Of a DNA stretch of 64,000 nucleotides, positions 14,401 through 28,619 are shown in pieces. The notes under the pieces were generated by a model. That model was given only the letters and a program-made list of their open reading frames with translations. It did no database searches and was not told where the DNA came from. Numbering within the stretch: the first letter of the stretch is position 1; the number at the start of each line of letters is the position of its first letter. Location: positions 5,495 through 69,494 of the forward strand of contig VSDK01013337.1 in the NCBI GenBank assembly GCA_009767595.1, written 5' to 3'. The DNA comes from Symbiodinium kawagutii. Its lineage: Eukaryota > Sar > Dinophyceae > Suessiales > Symbiodiniaceae. A program made the position numbers and the translations under genes.

Positions 14401-15770
14401 CAAAACAGCAGCAAACAACAATGAATATAGACAATAGTGTCTATGTGTCCGAAACACATCTTTTGTGGCATAACACATCATAAAACGACATTACTAGGCC
14501 ACTGGGCTCACCAATACAACATCATCTTGGATATCATGTTTGATTCTGACGCAGGTTTTAAGTGGGTAGCATTTGCTCCGGCATAAATCAATAAAGGAAC
14601 ATTCATAAGGAATCAGTGTTGCATGGGTCATGGCAGCTTCCCTGGGGGGTTCGTTTCTGTCAGAAAAAGTAGCATCAAGAAACATTGTGGACAGTGAGGC
14701 TGTCTGAGCAAGCCTTGGCGCGGACGGCGAACTGTGTCCTCAGGTTCGTGAAACACGTGCTGCAACCACTCGCATCTTGCAGAGCTTTAACAATTGATCT
14801 TCCAAGGAACCGTTTTGCGAGCCCAGTCCAGCCGAAGCTCCTCAAGGGCCATAGGATGGGCCCCCCCAATGATCCCAAAATCATGATTTTCAACAAGGAA
14901 ACTACGTTCTTTTTTGTACAAAATGTGTGGGCACCCAAACTCAAGACAAGCAAAAGGATCTAACGGCGCAACAACTAAAAAGATCGCTCGACGAAAACAA
15001 GCCCCGGGAATCAAGAATCCGTGGGGGAGGACAAGTAAGACCGTGTAGAATTCCTAGAGTAACCGAGAAAACATGTACACTTTTGAATTCACAAGAGATT
15101 TCTCACACTTTTGAATTCAACGTGAAGCTCTACATGGATGCTGCCTGGGCTACCTCCACGATTGGCCGCACGGTTTACTCGATCACCACTAGCGCCCTGC
15201 GGCACAGAAATGAAATTAGTCACATCACCTGCATCTGAAATCTCGAACCAGGAAAGTAAACTTTGTACATTTCTTTTCTCCTTAATTGTCTGAGTATTAT
15301 ACATTTCAACGTACTGTGTCAATTATTTTTATGTTCTCTATTTTTCTTTGATCATCTTCTACCAGAATCCGCTTGTTCAGGTCATCGATTTTTGGAAAAC
15401 TATTGCACGCACCTTGGACACACCATAGGAAGAAAGGAATTGTGGCCGAGTTCCTCCGAAAACCTCGGGTCGCATCAGTGACAGCGGCCCATGCTCAAGG
15501 AAAGATACAACCTCTTGAAAAACAAGGACAAATATGGACAAATGAAGAGGAAGAAATAGGAATAGTGTTTGGATGTAAATTGCCTTAAACAGGCCATTCC
15601 ACGAGAATTCCAAGTGGTTTGAAAACGGCCAATTGGGCATTGGGTACTCTCTCAAAGTGGCATTGGACTTCATAAACATCCATCGTCAGAAACATTCATC
15701 TCAAACCATTCAAGACTAATTATCTCCACAAATGCAAGGCCAGCAATGGCGACCACCTTTGCTCCCCCAC

Positions 15771-15850
15771 CTTCTGACAAATGGGTTGATGCCGCTGGTA
15801 GCTGGCAGGATTGAACTTCCGGCCACAGAACTCACATTCCATGCGGCCAT
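15771..15850 (-). CDS. C2HC zinc-finger exon
   Basis: Flanked by CTGCAG on the left of the exon in sense and a GT donor after AAG. It reads MECEFCGRKFNPASYQRHQP followed by ICQK. CxxC, then H and C in the spacing C-x2-C-x12-H-x4-C, with the GRKFNP core, matches the zf-C2HC (ZC2HC1-type) finger found in eukaryotic cytoskeletal and ciliary proteins. Neighbouring exons not identified. Confidence 0.7.
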
Positions 15851-16267
15851 CTGCAGAGCTCAGAGGGCTCCCAGTGGTGTAGATACAACGGGAATATGCG
15901 CACACATACGTATGTATGCATCTATTTAAAAATGTGTATGTATGCGCTTGGGGGTATCATGGTCGTCATGAATAATATGATTGAATATGCATATATGCAT
16001 GTTTATCCGTATATATATATATATATGTATGCAAAAATGTAGATGACTTGCATTGGAAGCTACGCTCACAAATAATCCGTGGGCCATGATGATAGTTGAT
16101 GTATGTTTATGTGGTGTCGTTTGCAACTAGTCTGTTTGGATCCACCACACTGACCGTTGCACTCGCTTTCACTCTCAAATGCATCTCGTTACTGCCATAT
16201 CATAAGATTAAGATGTATCTAAGAAGTTCAACGTACATAATCACAAGATATCACAAGTACCCACAGG

Positions 16268-16350
16268 CACAGTAACTCCCATAGGTAACTCCCACAGGTA
16301 ACTCCCACAGGTAACTCCCACAGGTAACTCCCATCTGTAGGTAACTCCCA
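16268..16350. repeat. Short tandem repeat, unit AGGTAACTCCCAC
   Basis: Six copies of AGGTAACTCCCA with one-base changes. Confidence 0.9.
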
Positions 16351-16709
16351 TGCCATGGAGATCCTCGCCGTGCTTCCAACTGGATCAACGAATCAACACG
16401 TGGCCCATGGATGCCGGAGCCTGGCAGTGCATTCCTTGCCGGCTGCGCATCCTGGTGAAGCTTCCATGTTGGTCAGCTCCCTGGATTTGCTCAATCTATT
16501 CTTCTATATATTTTAAGATATAAATAGTAATTGAAACATATGTAATATGTGTATATATATAGTTATATATATTATTATATATATATAGCTATACATATAT
16601 ATATATACATGTTTTCTTCTTACATATTTTCGTCTCTTCTCACTCTTCCCCTTCATTCTTACCCTTCATTCTTCCCTTCAACGACTATCTTCCAAGGACT
16701 TCCATATCT

Positions 16710-16886
16710 TCACTGCTTGGGAAGCGAAACCAACTGCTTTGGCACCTCTCGAGCCCTGTCTTCGGATTCCGGCTCCGTCTCTGCTTCCTCCTCTCCTCCG
16801 TAAGCCTCGAACAACGCCCAAGCGTTCCGGTGGAGGAGCACGGAAGAATCTTGGTTGGGGAACCCCATGAAACCACCGGTGTTCAC
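16710..16886 (-). CDS. C-terminal exon of an unrecognised protein with acidic tail
   Basis: From an AAG|G boundary at 16886 to TGA at 16710: begins VNTGGFMGFPNQDSSVLL, continues HRNAWALFEAYGG, then a Glu-rich tail (GEEEAETEPESED) and a short basic end. GC-rich third positions and composition look genuine. The frame stays open upstream (SSYMVYLQNK), so the exon may be longer. Family not recognised; nearby upstream exons not resolved. Confidence 0.5.
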   Translation of the reverse strand: MNTGGFMGFPNQDSSVLLHRNAWALFEAYGGEEEAETEPESEDRAREVPKQLVSLPKQ

Positions 16887-18187
16887 CTTGTTTTGGAGGT
16901 AAACCATGTATGAACTATACCAAACCATACCCATAAGATGGGACAGGCCTTGGATATTCAAGGACCAACCCGAAGATTTTGAGTGGCAATGATCAGATTT
17001 GGAGAGCTGTCCATGCCCGAGAAGAAAGGACAAATTCGACATAGGAGGAAACTATGCTGTGAACTGTTGGGGACCTTTGCGCAACTACTTGGAACCAAGG
17101 TGAACCAAGAAAGCTTCCGTTCCACGCCAACCTGCCGGCCCAAAGAGATGCTTTTGCCACTGCAACAGGCGCGCCCCATCGCACAAGCATCTGAAGGAGG
17201 CTGTTGCCTCTCATTCACTGCACTGTTGCCCCTTTCAGTTGCCCCTTTAACGTCCTTTAACATCCTTTAACTCTATCTTCCGCTTTACAAGTTTGGATTT
17301 GCATTGCTACCCGCTCCAAACAACCGCAGAAGACTTAACATATTCTCGCTGAGCTTGGAAGGTGCAGCAATGGTCTGCCATTCGCACTACCCGCTACATC
17401 AGGTGATTGCCTGGCCAGAGTGGCAGTGTGATCTGGCAGTGGGGAAATAGTATTTGGGCACGGGCCAACCGGCATGTTTTGAGAGCAACTATATTAGATC
17501 ATATTTGATCCATGCCCGTGTTGAAAACACATCAAACAAAATATATATCAAAATTGCAACTGCTGCCCCAGCAACTGTCACAAAACTCATAACTTTGCAA
17601 TGGCAATCTCTGACCTGAGAAGCTTTCCCCACCCATCTCTGACAGAGTTGGTATGTTGACAACCTGGGCGGCGTTGCATGTCACTGGATCGTGATGCTTT
17701 CAATGGAACATCCCAGTCAAGCGATGAAACTCTAGATCCTCCGATTGATTGGTGCCACAAATAAATACGATCAAAGCAGTAGGCAACCTGGAACGATCAG
17801 TTCTGACTTCTGAACCCTGCCGTGTTCTTTTCGCAGGGCATCTTGCACACCCAAAGCTCCTGGATCAGAAGTCCCTGAATGAAGATTCTGCATTGCAATG
17901 CTGGCTTCAGGCAATCAACACCTTATCACCTGCATATTCCTCGGCCTTCCCCTAGATACAATTTGCAATCGTGAACCAGGTAGAGAACATGGTCACGCAA
18001 ATGCATGATCGTTGTGGGGGATCTCATCTGTGCACGCGCCCTAAGTGATGGATTTGACGGATTTGAACAGACCTGATCTCACCCTGAGTTCCATGCTTTT
18101 TTAGAAATCATCATCGGCCTTGTCAACACGAAGCTGGTATCAAGGTGTATCAAGTATCCTGACCAGTTTTTGTTGACAGTGTTCCTC

Positions 18188-21100
18188 TCAATCTTGCAGA
18201 ATTTCACCTTGGAGCCCTTGAAACACTTGGCTCCTGGCTGCTGCTTGGCCGCCCACAGAAGCTTGGGCCTCAAACATCTCCACAATTTGCTCTGGCCCAG
18301 TGGACTCCTGCGAGGTAATCGCCACGGTCCCAAGTCCCAGTTGTGGTGCTGGGGTAACAACCGAAACGCCAAATGAACAAAACTTCCATTGGTTCATAAG
18401 ATTCCCAAGCAGTGAGTCCTGCTGTGAAATTCCGGGAGATATGATTTTACCCAGAATTTCAAGGTACCTACATTGATGTACCATAATTTACGACCGAATA
18501 CGGACGGTTTACTCATGGCAAGGACGAAGAATGACAATGGTAAACCAACAGCTGGGAGTCTCCGCTGAGCTATGACAGGTCGACCCATCCTCCGCGGTCT
18601 TGTCATCTCGGATGCGAAGAAAACGCGGAAATCGCAAACCGATGCCCTTTCCATCGGCCTGGATCCCGTGCCAACAAACTTGATCCACATCATTCCACAC
18701 TTTCGTTGCTCGTAATGGCTAGTATCTCAATCTCCTCAACCTTCCCGGTTAAGCCTCCAAAGTGTTCTAAAAATGACAATTTCATACAAAAAACATCAAA
18801 AAACACCTTATTGGCCAACCCATCGAATCATTTGCGACGACAGGACCCAGCCTTGACACCAAATGCACTCGTGTGAACTGGAGAGATGCTCAAATCAGCA
18901 GCTCTGATCTCCCATACCTGACAGCCCCCCAACTTGACAAGCAGGGAACGAAACCACACATAACACTTATCTAGTTAGATTTTTGCCATGACTTACTATT
19001 TACTTGGTCTTCGAACCAATGTGAAAAATCCACTTTTGACCCAGAGCCCTGCAACCGTCTCATCTTGGAATGGACATGGGTGAAGCCTGCGATTGTGAAA
19101 CTGTTTCATGGTATGTTGCATGGCCCTCCAGCACATTTGCTCGAGGCCCCACGGGGAGGTGAAAGCAAGCTACTTGTAGGGATAAAGCTTTCGTGCTGGG
19201 GCTTCACCCAGTCAGTCATAATGTGCAACCATTTTGATTCAGGCACGCCTGGCAAGGCTCAAGCCAAACGTCAGGCTTCAACTTGTCATTCACGTTGTAG
19301 TTGGTCTGAGCAGAAACGCAGCAACTGCCCTGACTGCCCTGACTGCCCACTGCTTGCAGAAAGTGCTTGAAAGTGTGCGATTGGGAACCTCCGCACAGCC
19401 GCGCAAATGCTCTTTGAAGAACTTGTAGTGAGTCTGAAGGTCCTGAAAGCGATCGGCTGCGCAATGGATGCGATGGCAATCGCACTGCCGAATGGAACTC
19501 GCCTCATCTGAGAAGCCGGTGCCAGCTTTGCAAACGGTCTGGAACTCTTCGTTCTGCCATGGCAGCATGAACTTGACCGGTGGTCAAAATATGTCAAGAT
19601 CACATCCAACGTGTGTGGCTGTGGTCTAAAGATCATTTAGAATCCGCACAGTGGGAAATGACAAAGTTGTGACGAGGTTGGAGAGATCGTAGTTGTTGAT
19701 TCGTCCTTTAGTCCCTTTGACTTGCGAGAGGTTTCTAGGTGCACCAGCACATCATTGAACCACTGTGTTGGCTCAGAGTTCCAAGTCACGAAGGTTGCCC
19801 AATTGAAGCTAGGAGATGACAGGACGCCATAAAATCTAACACAACACCTTTAGAGAAGTCTAAGATGAATGGCTCTATCATTTGTCCATCGCCGTAGCGA
19901 GATGTATGCCAAAGGTTGGAGAAAGCATACTTTTTGCATGTCGGCCTGATCTCTTTCTCGACTCTTGTGCTCACGGGGAAACAATTGCAGTGTGGGTGGC
20001 AGCCACAGGGAAAGGTGATGAATGTTGCCTCCTGGTCGTAAATCGCAAGCAAGTAGGCTCCATATGCCCCAGAGCGCTTTCCCTCAACATTCGGCAGCTA
20101 TGTAGAAATTAAATGCAATGATCAAAGGTGGCTTCATTGCATATACCAATGCAAGCATTTGAAAGAAGTCAGTCCAGTGCTTCCCCATTGTCCATTCCTG
20201 CCTTCCCGTAGTAAGCCCCAATTGGTACTACATCAATGCTGTCTGCCATACCCTCCATGTAGTCCTGGCAATCTCAAAAAATGCATGGCAAACCTGGAAT
20301 CGTTTTGTTCCTCAAGTCTATGCAATTCCATCAATGCTAGATCCATAGATCTATAAACCCACATATTTGATTGTAAAACACTAGTATTGAGGCAGGCAAA
20401 CTGGCTGGTTTATTTATATCTACCTTTCAACTTTAAACGAATGTACGCCAAGTCTTGGGGCATAGAATTCTCAGATGCCCTGGCACTGCCATTTTTGGGG
20501 GGCCACTGGGGTAACATGGCTGGGTGGAACATCGAAATGATCTTTGATGATGGACAGTTGTGTTTTTCAGTGCTGTGCTTGGGAGCCCTTCCGCAACACG
20601 CCTTCTTCAGCTTCAACCAATTCAGCGATCGCTTTGATGGCTCGTAGGTGGCATTATCCGTGAGGGTCTTCAGCATGAGGCCCTCACAATTGCAACAGTC
20701 AAAACGGGGGCTTCATCGTGATTTGAGCAACACATTCCCCTGTCACATCGCTTTCTACTGGTGGGTCAAAAGGTATCCGCATCATGATTCTACAGCAGAT
20801 TACAGCAAGAAGCCAAACATACATTAGGTATTCAATCAAGCTTTCTCTCAATGGCTCAAGTACAAAGCGCGATTGAAAAACCATCAACAAACAGTGGCTG
20901 CAAAGCGCCTCGCAAGAACCAGCCACTGAGTCATCAAGAAATGCCTGGCGCAGTGGAGGACATTTGAAATTTCAAAGTGGTAAAAAAATTGATATGTGGA
21001 AATGATCATCAACCAGAGTGTTGGCAGACCGTCGTTGAATCAGAAATCAACAGATCACCCCAGCATTGCATTCTTGATTGTAGCGAATCTATACTAATCT

Positions 21101-24100
21101 TTTGTTACGTTGGACGTTTCCATCATTTTCCGAGATGTTTCCAGATATTTCAGCACTATGTCACAATGGAATCCATGGTTTGGATATGTCCGGATTGGAA
21201 TAAGAAAAAGGAAGGATAAAAAAGGAATGTATATATATATATATATATATACGTATATAACAGAATATGACAAACAAAAGAAGAACAAATCTCTCCTTTC
21301 GATCTTGCCATGCCCTGCACCTGGATTTCTTCCTCGTTGATGTCATCAAAGTTCTTGTACACCGCAAAGGTCACCTGGCGCAAGGGTGGTAAGCTAAGCT
21401 GGATCTGGAAGCTAAGGGATGGACATGGATGGACAACTGCAAATGCTAAGCTGTGCCTTGCCCTCAACCGGAGCCAACATCTTCCAAAGCTTTTCGCGCC
21501 GCACTTCCAGCGGCTCCTATGGAACGTGATTCATCATTTGTCCAGGATACTTCTTTTGATTCTTTTTGGATATCTTATCTTCATTCATCCTTTCATTTAT
21601 CTTCCATCTTCAAATCAGAAGCTCTCCATAGCAGTCCTTCACTAAGGGCTTGCCGTTGACAAGCATGCAGTCGAATGCAAAAAGGCACACGTTCACCTAC
21701 ATCAAGCAAACAATTCATCGAGTCAACAAAATTGCAACGTGACGGGAGCAGCCGCACAGTCAATCGCACACCTTGATGTCTTCCACAGTGATGTTTTTGC
21801 GGCCTCTTGTTGTCAACACCTTGACACCAGAGCGGACATATTTCACTGGACATGGTGAACTCTGGGTTAATATGAACTGCATACTATTCAACTGCACATG
21901 GTGAAACATGGATTATTATCAACCAGTTGACTATATAGTGTTTATTTAGTACCAAGCATCCATGAACCAGTCAATCAAAACTGTTTGTTGGTCATAGCTA
22001 CTTCATAGCTATAGACAAACCGTTGAGTTATATCATTTAGATTCATTTAGTATAACCAGCAAATCTCAAGGTGGGAGGGCCAAACCCGGGCGGTAAGGGG
22101 CCTGGAATGGCAGGATTTTTTTGTTGACCTGATCGTAGGCCACCAATTCGCTGTCAATGATGCAGCTCTCCACGTCCTTCGGCCACTGATGGTGTGAACA
22201 TCCATGAGAATCAGTGATAAATGAGAATTAGTCAATAATGATAATAATCATGGTAATGACTGAAGTATAGTGAAGTAGAAACACATGTTCATTGTGGCAA
22301 TTGTTCATCGCAGTAATTGTCGATGACAACTGCTGATACTGATTGGTGATCATACGTACTGACAATACTGTTCCAAGGAAGAAATCCTGTACCAGGCTCC
22401 AGCTGGTATTTGTCTTTGAGAACCATCTGAGCTGGTCCAGCTCTTTGAACCCATCGATAAGTCTTGATCCATCCTGATCCCACTGGTGCCGTCCTGAGCC
22501 AAGCTTTCCTTTACAACCTCCAGTGCAGCTGCTGTAAACTTGTCTGAGACTCACGACAGCAAAGGCTGCAATTGGCCTGGATGACATCTGGATATTTCTC
22601 CGTCATGTTCTCGGAGTTTCGGCTGTAAATCTGCGACAGTCTTGAGAATCAAGGACCCACCATGACAAGCTACAAGATTCTGTGGACTCTACAGTAGACC
22701 TCTTGCAAAAAAAAACAGGGCAAAAATATGCACAAAAATCACCAGGTTCAAGGCCTGGACGGAGTCTCGAGAAAGGACATGAATCTGCGCTCGTTCTCCA
22801 TCATATTTCCATTCACCAGTGAACCTCTTCCCAGAGAGGCGTTCGCCGACCTTCAGCAACAGAACAGAGCCCGGAAGGTTTTCAGTCAAGGTGCATAGTA
22901 TGGGTCAAAAATGACTCAGGATACTTGTGAGATCAAATGTCCTATCACCTCGGGTAGGGATCAAATCGTTCAAGTCCAGGGAACCAACTGTGGCTTGCAG
23001 CTACATTCAGATCTCGCAAAAATCCCAATGTCTTGAAAGCTTCAGTTTCAGCCCCTTTCCAATTGCCAAGTCTTCAAAAACAACATGGCTAAAGTGGCCT
23101 CTGAAATGCCTTTGGATGGCTTTGCGAGCCTTGCAGTATCCAAATCGCTTGCCACCAGAAATCAATTCTGAACGCAAGGCTGACTTGGCTGCAACGCTGC
23201 AACGCAACAAACCTGCAACACTGTGCCCTCAAGTCATCTCAAGTCATCTCAAGTCCTGAGCTAAGAACATGGGCTTCACAGGTACTCCCAGAGATATCCT
23301 GCAAACCTCCAGCAAAGACTGGCCTGCCATGGGTCCAAGGTGGGGTCCCATCGGGTCCATGAACCCAAGTCCTATGCAGCTCTGTCAAACAGGCCGTGGC
23401 TCACTATTCCGACCTTCCATCAGCGCCTTGATCAGGTTGTCCTGTCCAGGGATCCAGGTGAAAAACCCACTCTGCCAAGGCGATCCATGGCGCAGGGCTG
23501 GGTCCCCAGCGAAGTTTGGCATCTCACTGAAGGCCTCAGAAAGAATCTGGATGTGCCACAGAGGTTGCAAGATCTCACTTTGGGCAAAATTTCATGGCAA
23601 AAGTTGGTGAATCTAATGATTCAGGGGCCCACTTGTGGAGACTCCCATGCGAACGCTCAACATCAATCAACCATCAGTGGTAGAGAATCACTTAAGTAGA
23701 GAATCTCATTTTGCCACATGCTGAGCTTGGCCAAATAGGATCACTGAGCCTGACACTTGCCGAACTGCAGCTTCCATGGCCACCATGTGGGACTCGAGCT
23801 CACCAGCCGAAAGCTTGCCCTCCAAGTTATGACACCAAACAAAACCCGATGAAAAGGACACTGAGAGCACCATCCCCCAGGGTCTCAAAATGCAAATACA
23901 TAGCACATAAATAAAGATATGTACAGTATTACAAGATATGTATATATATATATATGTCAAAACAATTCAATACATGCAAACATATTATACAAACGAATCC
24001 TGAATTACAACATTGACTCAGGACACAATAATTATCTTGTGACTCGAGGTATGTCATAACCCTTGGTGGATCAGAGCAGCATAGCCAAGTGATAGCCCAG

Positions 24101-25249
24101 TGACGTTCGCCTGACCGAGTCTTCGATCCGTGACTTTGGCAGGTCCAGCGGAAGGACCAGGCAAGGTCAGCGTGAAGGCATATGCCAATGCCTGATGAGC
24201 ACGGGCCACATCCCCAGGGCAGCCACTCACCAGCACGTCAACATACATCAACATGAATCAACAAATAGGAGGATTAACCAGAATTGATCAAAAATGAGCA
24301 AAACACACTCATGAACTCGTCCAAATGACGCGTGCGAAACCAAGCATCAGCGTCCTGCAGCAGCGTTGGGATCTGGATTCCAATCCGGAGCTTGGCCTTG
24401 GAAAGACATCTGGATGGGCAGCATGGGCTACAGAAGCTTTCTCGCTACCCAAACACTGAGCAACCGAATTCGGAAAGTCATTCCAACGAAGCATTTTGTG
24501 AAACCCAGTTCCAGACTTGAAGCATTCGAACGATGAACTTGGCCTCGTGGTGCTGTCGCTGTTGTATCTACATTGGTGGATTTCACAAACAGGAAGATAA
24601 TGGAAGATACATTGGCGGTGTACACCAAGAATTCTGGTGCTTTCTATACTATCATGAACATTTGTTTGGGTGGTCGAGGTCGAGGGCATCAAGATACGCT
24701 GGCACTTGATGATAGATGTGGCTCAAGATTGGAGAGTTCACAAGTAGCTGGGCTGGGGGTGCCTGGTGAAGTTGAGCTATGCAGAGCAGAGTGAAATGGA
24801 GCTGCTTGTGGAAGACTTGACTGGCCTCCTCACCCCTGGAGGCCACCAACAGCTTTTGAATCTTCTCCTGTACAGTGTCTCAAAAAGCTTCAGATGAAAC
24901 TCTTCAGATCTTGAGATCGACAAATACTCGATATCTCCGCACCTTCTTCGACTTCTGAGAATCTTTGCCAGAAGCATGTGCGATCGCCTTCATTTCAGCA
25001 AACACCTTCGAGGCCCGATTCGAGGCACAGCGGTGTGCAATGGTCGTTTTCAAGGCACCGGATACACTCCACAAGCTCTATCCTATCATCACACATGCAG
25101 CACTTGGACGCATTGTTTGGGTTCCTTACCGCTGTTTTATGGTCTTCGATCTCACAGCGAGTGTGCAACTATCAACCATTTCAGCGCAAGCTAGGATAGG
25201 AACCTTCTCGATGGACAGTTTCGGAGGCATCATCAGCATTTTTTGCGAC
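18188..25249 (-). CDS. LIG1: DNA ligase I, DNA-binding, adenylation and OB-fold exons
   Basis: Nuclear ATP-dependent ligase that seals nicks in replication and repair. Exons: 25204-25249, 24943-25005, 24826-24867, 24355-24396, 24111-24191, 23757-23819, 23511-23534, 23414-23441, 23256-23298, 22755-22850, 22577-22630, 22102-22185, 21772-21819, 21637-21696, 21457-21516, 21321-21374, 20909-20944, 20602-20682, 20202-20264, 20029-20097, 19503-19553, 19389-19442, 19249-19305, 18852-18917, 18590-18658, 18188-18307 (stop). Key motifs: AMP-accepting Lys in [31 protein letters not shown] split by an intron, [23 protein letters not shown] in the OB fold, and a short tail ending EILQD. Nearly all phases agree. 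About 16 donors are GC and 4 GA. One exon is only 24 nt. Small exons are missing after 24826, 23414 and 23256. Confidence 0.92.
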
Positions 25250-26688
25250 CTGAGACACGAAGATGCTCCAGCTGGTGGGGTCTCCGAATGCACCTCTTGC
25301 AGGGACATTCAGGTCAAACAAAATGGAACCAAATTTGGTCTCCATTTCACCAAATCCATCGGTTCGGGAAAGAATGGCTTCGGCTCAAATTTGCAGATCC
25401 CATGAGAAACCCTGGTTGAGCGCCTTTTTCTTGGCCAGCTGTGAAAAGCCACATTTGCAGCTTCGTATCCAAGAGTTTTGAATCAGATTGAGTGCCCGCC
25501 AAGGGCCAACTTTACGTGGGGCCTCAAAGCTTAGACCTCAGGGGCCACTTCAGGGACCTCAGTGGCAGGGAAAGGCTTTACTTGGGGCGACCTTTGTCGC
25601 CGTTCATGAGACTTCACACAAAAGATCACAGGAATCTGCGGATTTGGGAAGGAAACCACTGTTTCAGGGCCCTGGAAGATTGTTCAGGTTTGAACTCCAA
25701 AACGTCGTTCACTTATGACAAGAAAGTCGAAAGGATGGGCAAATGCTTGTTATCAGTCCACTGTCTAGCAAGTTGGGGTCTACTGATTGACAAGTGACAA
25801 GCGATTGGGTGCGCTTGAACGTCTTGAAGGGCTTGAAGTACCTTATGTCACGCCAATACACTGGAAGCAGCCCAAACAGATTTTGGAAAGCTTGATCATC
25901 TCAGCAATAGGTGACCAGCAGTCAAAAGTATCATTGCCATTTTTTAACAGCTAATTGGGATTCCAGTAGCGGGTCAATGTCCCCTCCAAAACAGGTTGCA
26001 TACTAACACTCACGGTGATCGACGTAGCTCGCACCTCTCAAATTGCTTAAGGCCTGGCTGCTGTTGGAACGGAAGACAAACCGATGCGGGTCCGACTGTC
26101 GGTGTGTCAAAAGCCAATCAATGCCTTCCTGCAGCCGGGGCAAAAAGTAGAAGAGTAGTGGCCTCTACTAATTGGACTGTCATGGTTTTGTGCAGATATG
26201 GAAAATGCGTGTATATCCCAACATATCGGCATTAGATGCATATCATACGTACATCGAGTTTAGCATGCACGTGTGTGTGTGTGTGTTACTGTACATAAAG
26301 ACGCATACATATGTATACACTGATGCCGTTGTTGTCCAATCACCAGTCATTGAGATCATCTTCATATATCCGATGACTGTGGCTTATTGCGATGTTATTT
26401 CTTGGAATAACCTCCATTAATCAAACACTATTGTGGCGTGATGTGGCTTGAGATGCTGTTGATTTCGGAAATCTTTGAACCCCTCTGAACCAATATGAAC
26501 CAATATGACTTCCCTACAGCCTGTGCACGAGTTCAGCCGCCGCGCCACAACTCTTCTCTTTGTCCTGGTTCTAACATGTTCTAACGCTACCTCGCTTCAC
26601 CTGGATTCTCCCCGAAAAGCATCGAAACGCCCCATGTGCAAACTTCTTCGGCCACACGGGATGCCACTGGATCCACTGGATGCTGCGC

Positions 26689-28388
26689 CTGCAAGCGCTG
26701 CTTCGTCAAATCTCGCAGTTTCCGAAGGAGAACGAGATCCTCCTCCTGGCCTTCGAGGTGTGACGTGCGCAGCACAGGCATAATGCGGAAATAGACCTGC
26801 AACCAAATTGACAAAGGGCAACATCTTCAACGGCAACAATGTGCAACAATGTCAATGTCTAAGTCTGTTTAAGTCAAGAATTTGTGCAGCCGAAACAGCT
26901 GGAACTGAAGATCCCGACCTTCTGAGCCTTGGCGACTCGTGAAAAGTGCTGTTGATGAATGATTGACAGCACTGTGAATCTGCTGAATCTGCTGCGGCCA
27001 CGCTTGTCAACAAAAACAGTCATAGTATCGCAAGAACCACAGAACAAGGAAAGGATAATCTTTGATCTGCTTTGCATTCATCTTCTACCCACAAGGCAAT
27101 CGTGCCATCAAGCCACATCTCCAGGTTTGGGGAGGACCACCGGAAAACGCGCTCCATCTTCAAAGGCTTTTGAGCTGCTTTCTGGCGGTTTAAACATCCT
27201 CGGTGCAGGCCAGCTTTTCACAGAATGGCTTTGTGGCATTTGGGACATGGAGGCCTACGTTCGCTGCTTATATTCTACTTCAGTACCCAAGTTTGACATT
27301 TTGAAAGGGGGGGTTGCATCAAGCTTTAAGCAACTCTTTGCACATTTGTGCAGCTCACTACTGCTGCAATGTGTTGCAGGTAGCAGGTGCCATGGAAAAA
27401 TACAATCTTTGGCACTGCCTTGCTGTCACATCTTCCATGTCCCGCTACGGGTTTCTCATGACATTTTCAAAAAGACTAAAAACTTGTACGGTCCTTCTCT
27501 GCCAAGCTTCCCTCCTGCTGTGAGAACTTCCCGAATGGGCACATCCATGACAGGTTTCACAACATCTTCTGTCCCAACAGTTGCCACTGGCACGATGGTG
27601 TAGCCATGTCTCACTGCCATGCGGACGAAACCAACATGATTCTCACCTTACACACACGGCGGCTCAAAATTCATCAGGATGAAACCACAACAAAAAATCG
27701 GAGGAAAGGAGGCTCTCATTGATATATGACCAAGTATATAACCATTATCGAGTCATTAAGCATGATGATGCATGACGGACCATTTGTTTTCCCGTCAGCT
27801 GTCGTCCCCCTAAAAAGAAGCTGATCAACCATCACCAGGCTGACTGATCAACTGGAGGTAGCAAACCTTATCAAGCAAACATTTAAATCAGAGCCCCCTG
27901 CCATTCCCCAAAGTTTCACAGGGCACTGCTGACAGAGCCATCCTGGAATCCTCCGCTGTCTGAAAAGAGCAAGTTCTTGGGCACACCATGGGGCACCCAA
28001 TATGCACTGAGTGACAGCAGTTTTGTCCGCTCAATATCTGCAACAAGATGAGTCATGTCCAAAAATGTTCAGGAGTAGTGGCAACATTCCTGGAAGGTCA
28101 TGTTGTGGTCGCAACAAACGATCAAAACATGACAAAGCTATTGCGCATTAATTAATGCGCATCATGTCAAGAACAATCAAACCCCCACGACTATTCAAAT
28201 CCCACTTTTTGAATGGTTGGTCATGACTCATAGTTGTGACCTATAGCCATTTTGTGTGCTGGCATCATCATGTCATGACAATGGGCTTCAGGTTCCATCC
28301 AAGTGACCCCAAAGGATCTCGTAGGGCTTGTCAGTTGTTCGCTTCCAAGCCTCTCGTGCTCCACCAGGGTACACCAACAAACAGCATC
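26689..28388 (-). CDS. DAGAT/PES-like acyltransferase, partial exon set
   Basis: Three exons recognised. 28308-28388: LLVYPGGAREAWKRTTDKPY then EILW. 27519-27646: GENHVGFVRMAVRHGYTIVP then VATVGTEDVVKPV. 26689-26796: VYFRIMPVLRTSHLEGQEED then LVLLRKLRDL. The first two join in phase across a GT-AG intron. The YPGGARE motif, followed by GFVRMA...VPV...G.ED and a YF...P...GQEED...LR segment, is the pattern of the diacylglycerol-acyltransferase-related family that includes plant phytyl-ester/triacylglycerol synthases and TMEM68. Such enzymes transfer acyl groups to glycerolipids or phytol at the ER or plastid. The catalytic HxxxxD exon upstream and the C-terminal exon are not located. The donors of the second and third exons are GC. 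Confidence 0.65.
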
Positions 28389-28619
28389 CTTGTTCCATTA
28401 GCAAATCACCTCAGGCTGTGCAGACTCTCCAAGTCTCCACAGATCTCCACAGTTCGGCAAGATCAGAAGGACAGCTAAGGAACATGCAACCAGAAGTCAG
28501 AAAACATTACTGCGGCAGCCACTGCTGCTCCCCTGATAAACTCCAGTCGGGTTTTTGAGCGACCCTGGACAACATACCTGGAAAGGGGTCGACGAAAGCC
28601 TGCCTGAGGGTTGGAAGAA

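Noticed and set aside
25126..25160. [10 protein letters not shown] as a ligase exon
   Set aside because: The true segment is at 33.9 kb plus 25204-25249; this stretch lies inside the next intron.
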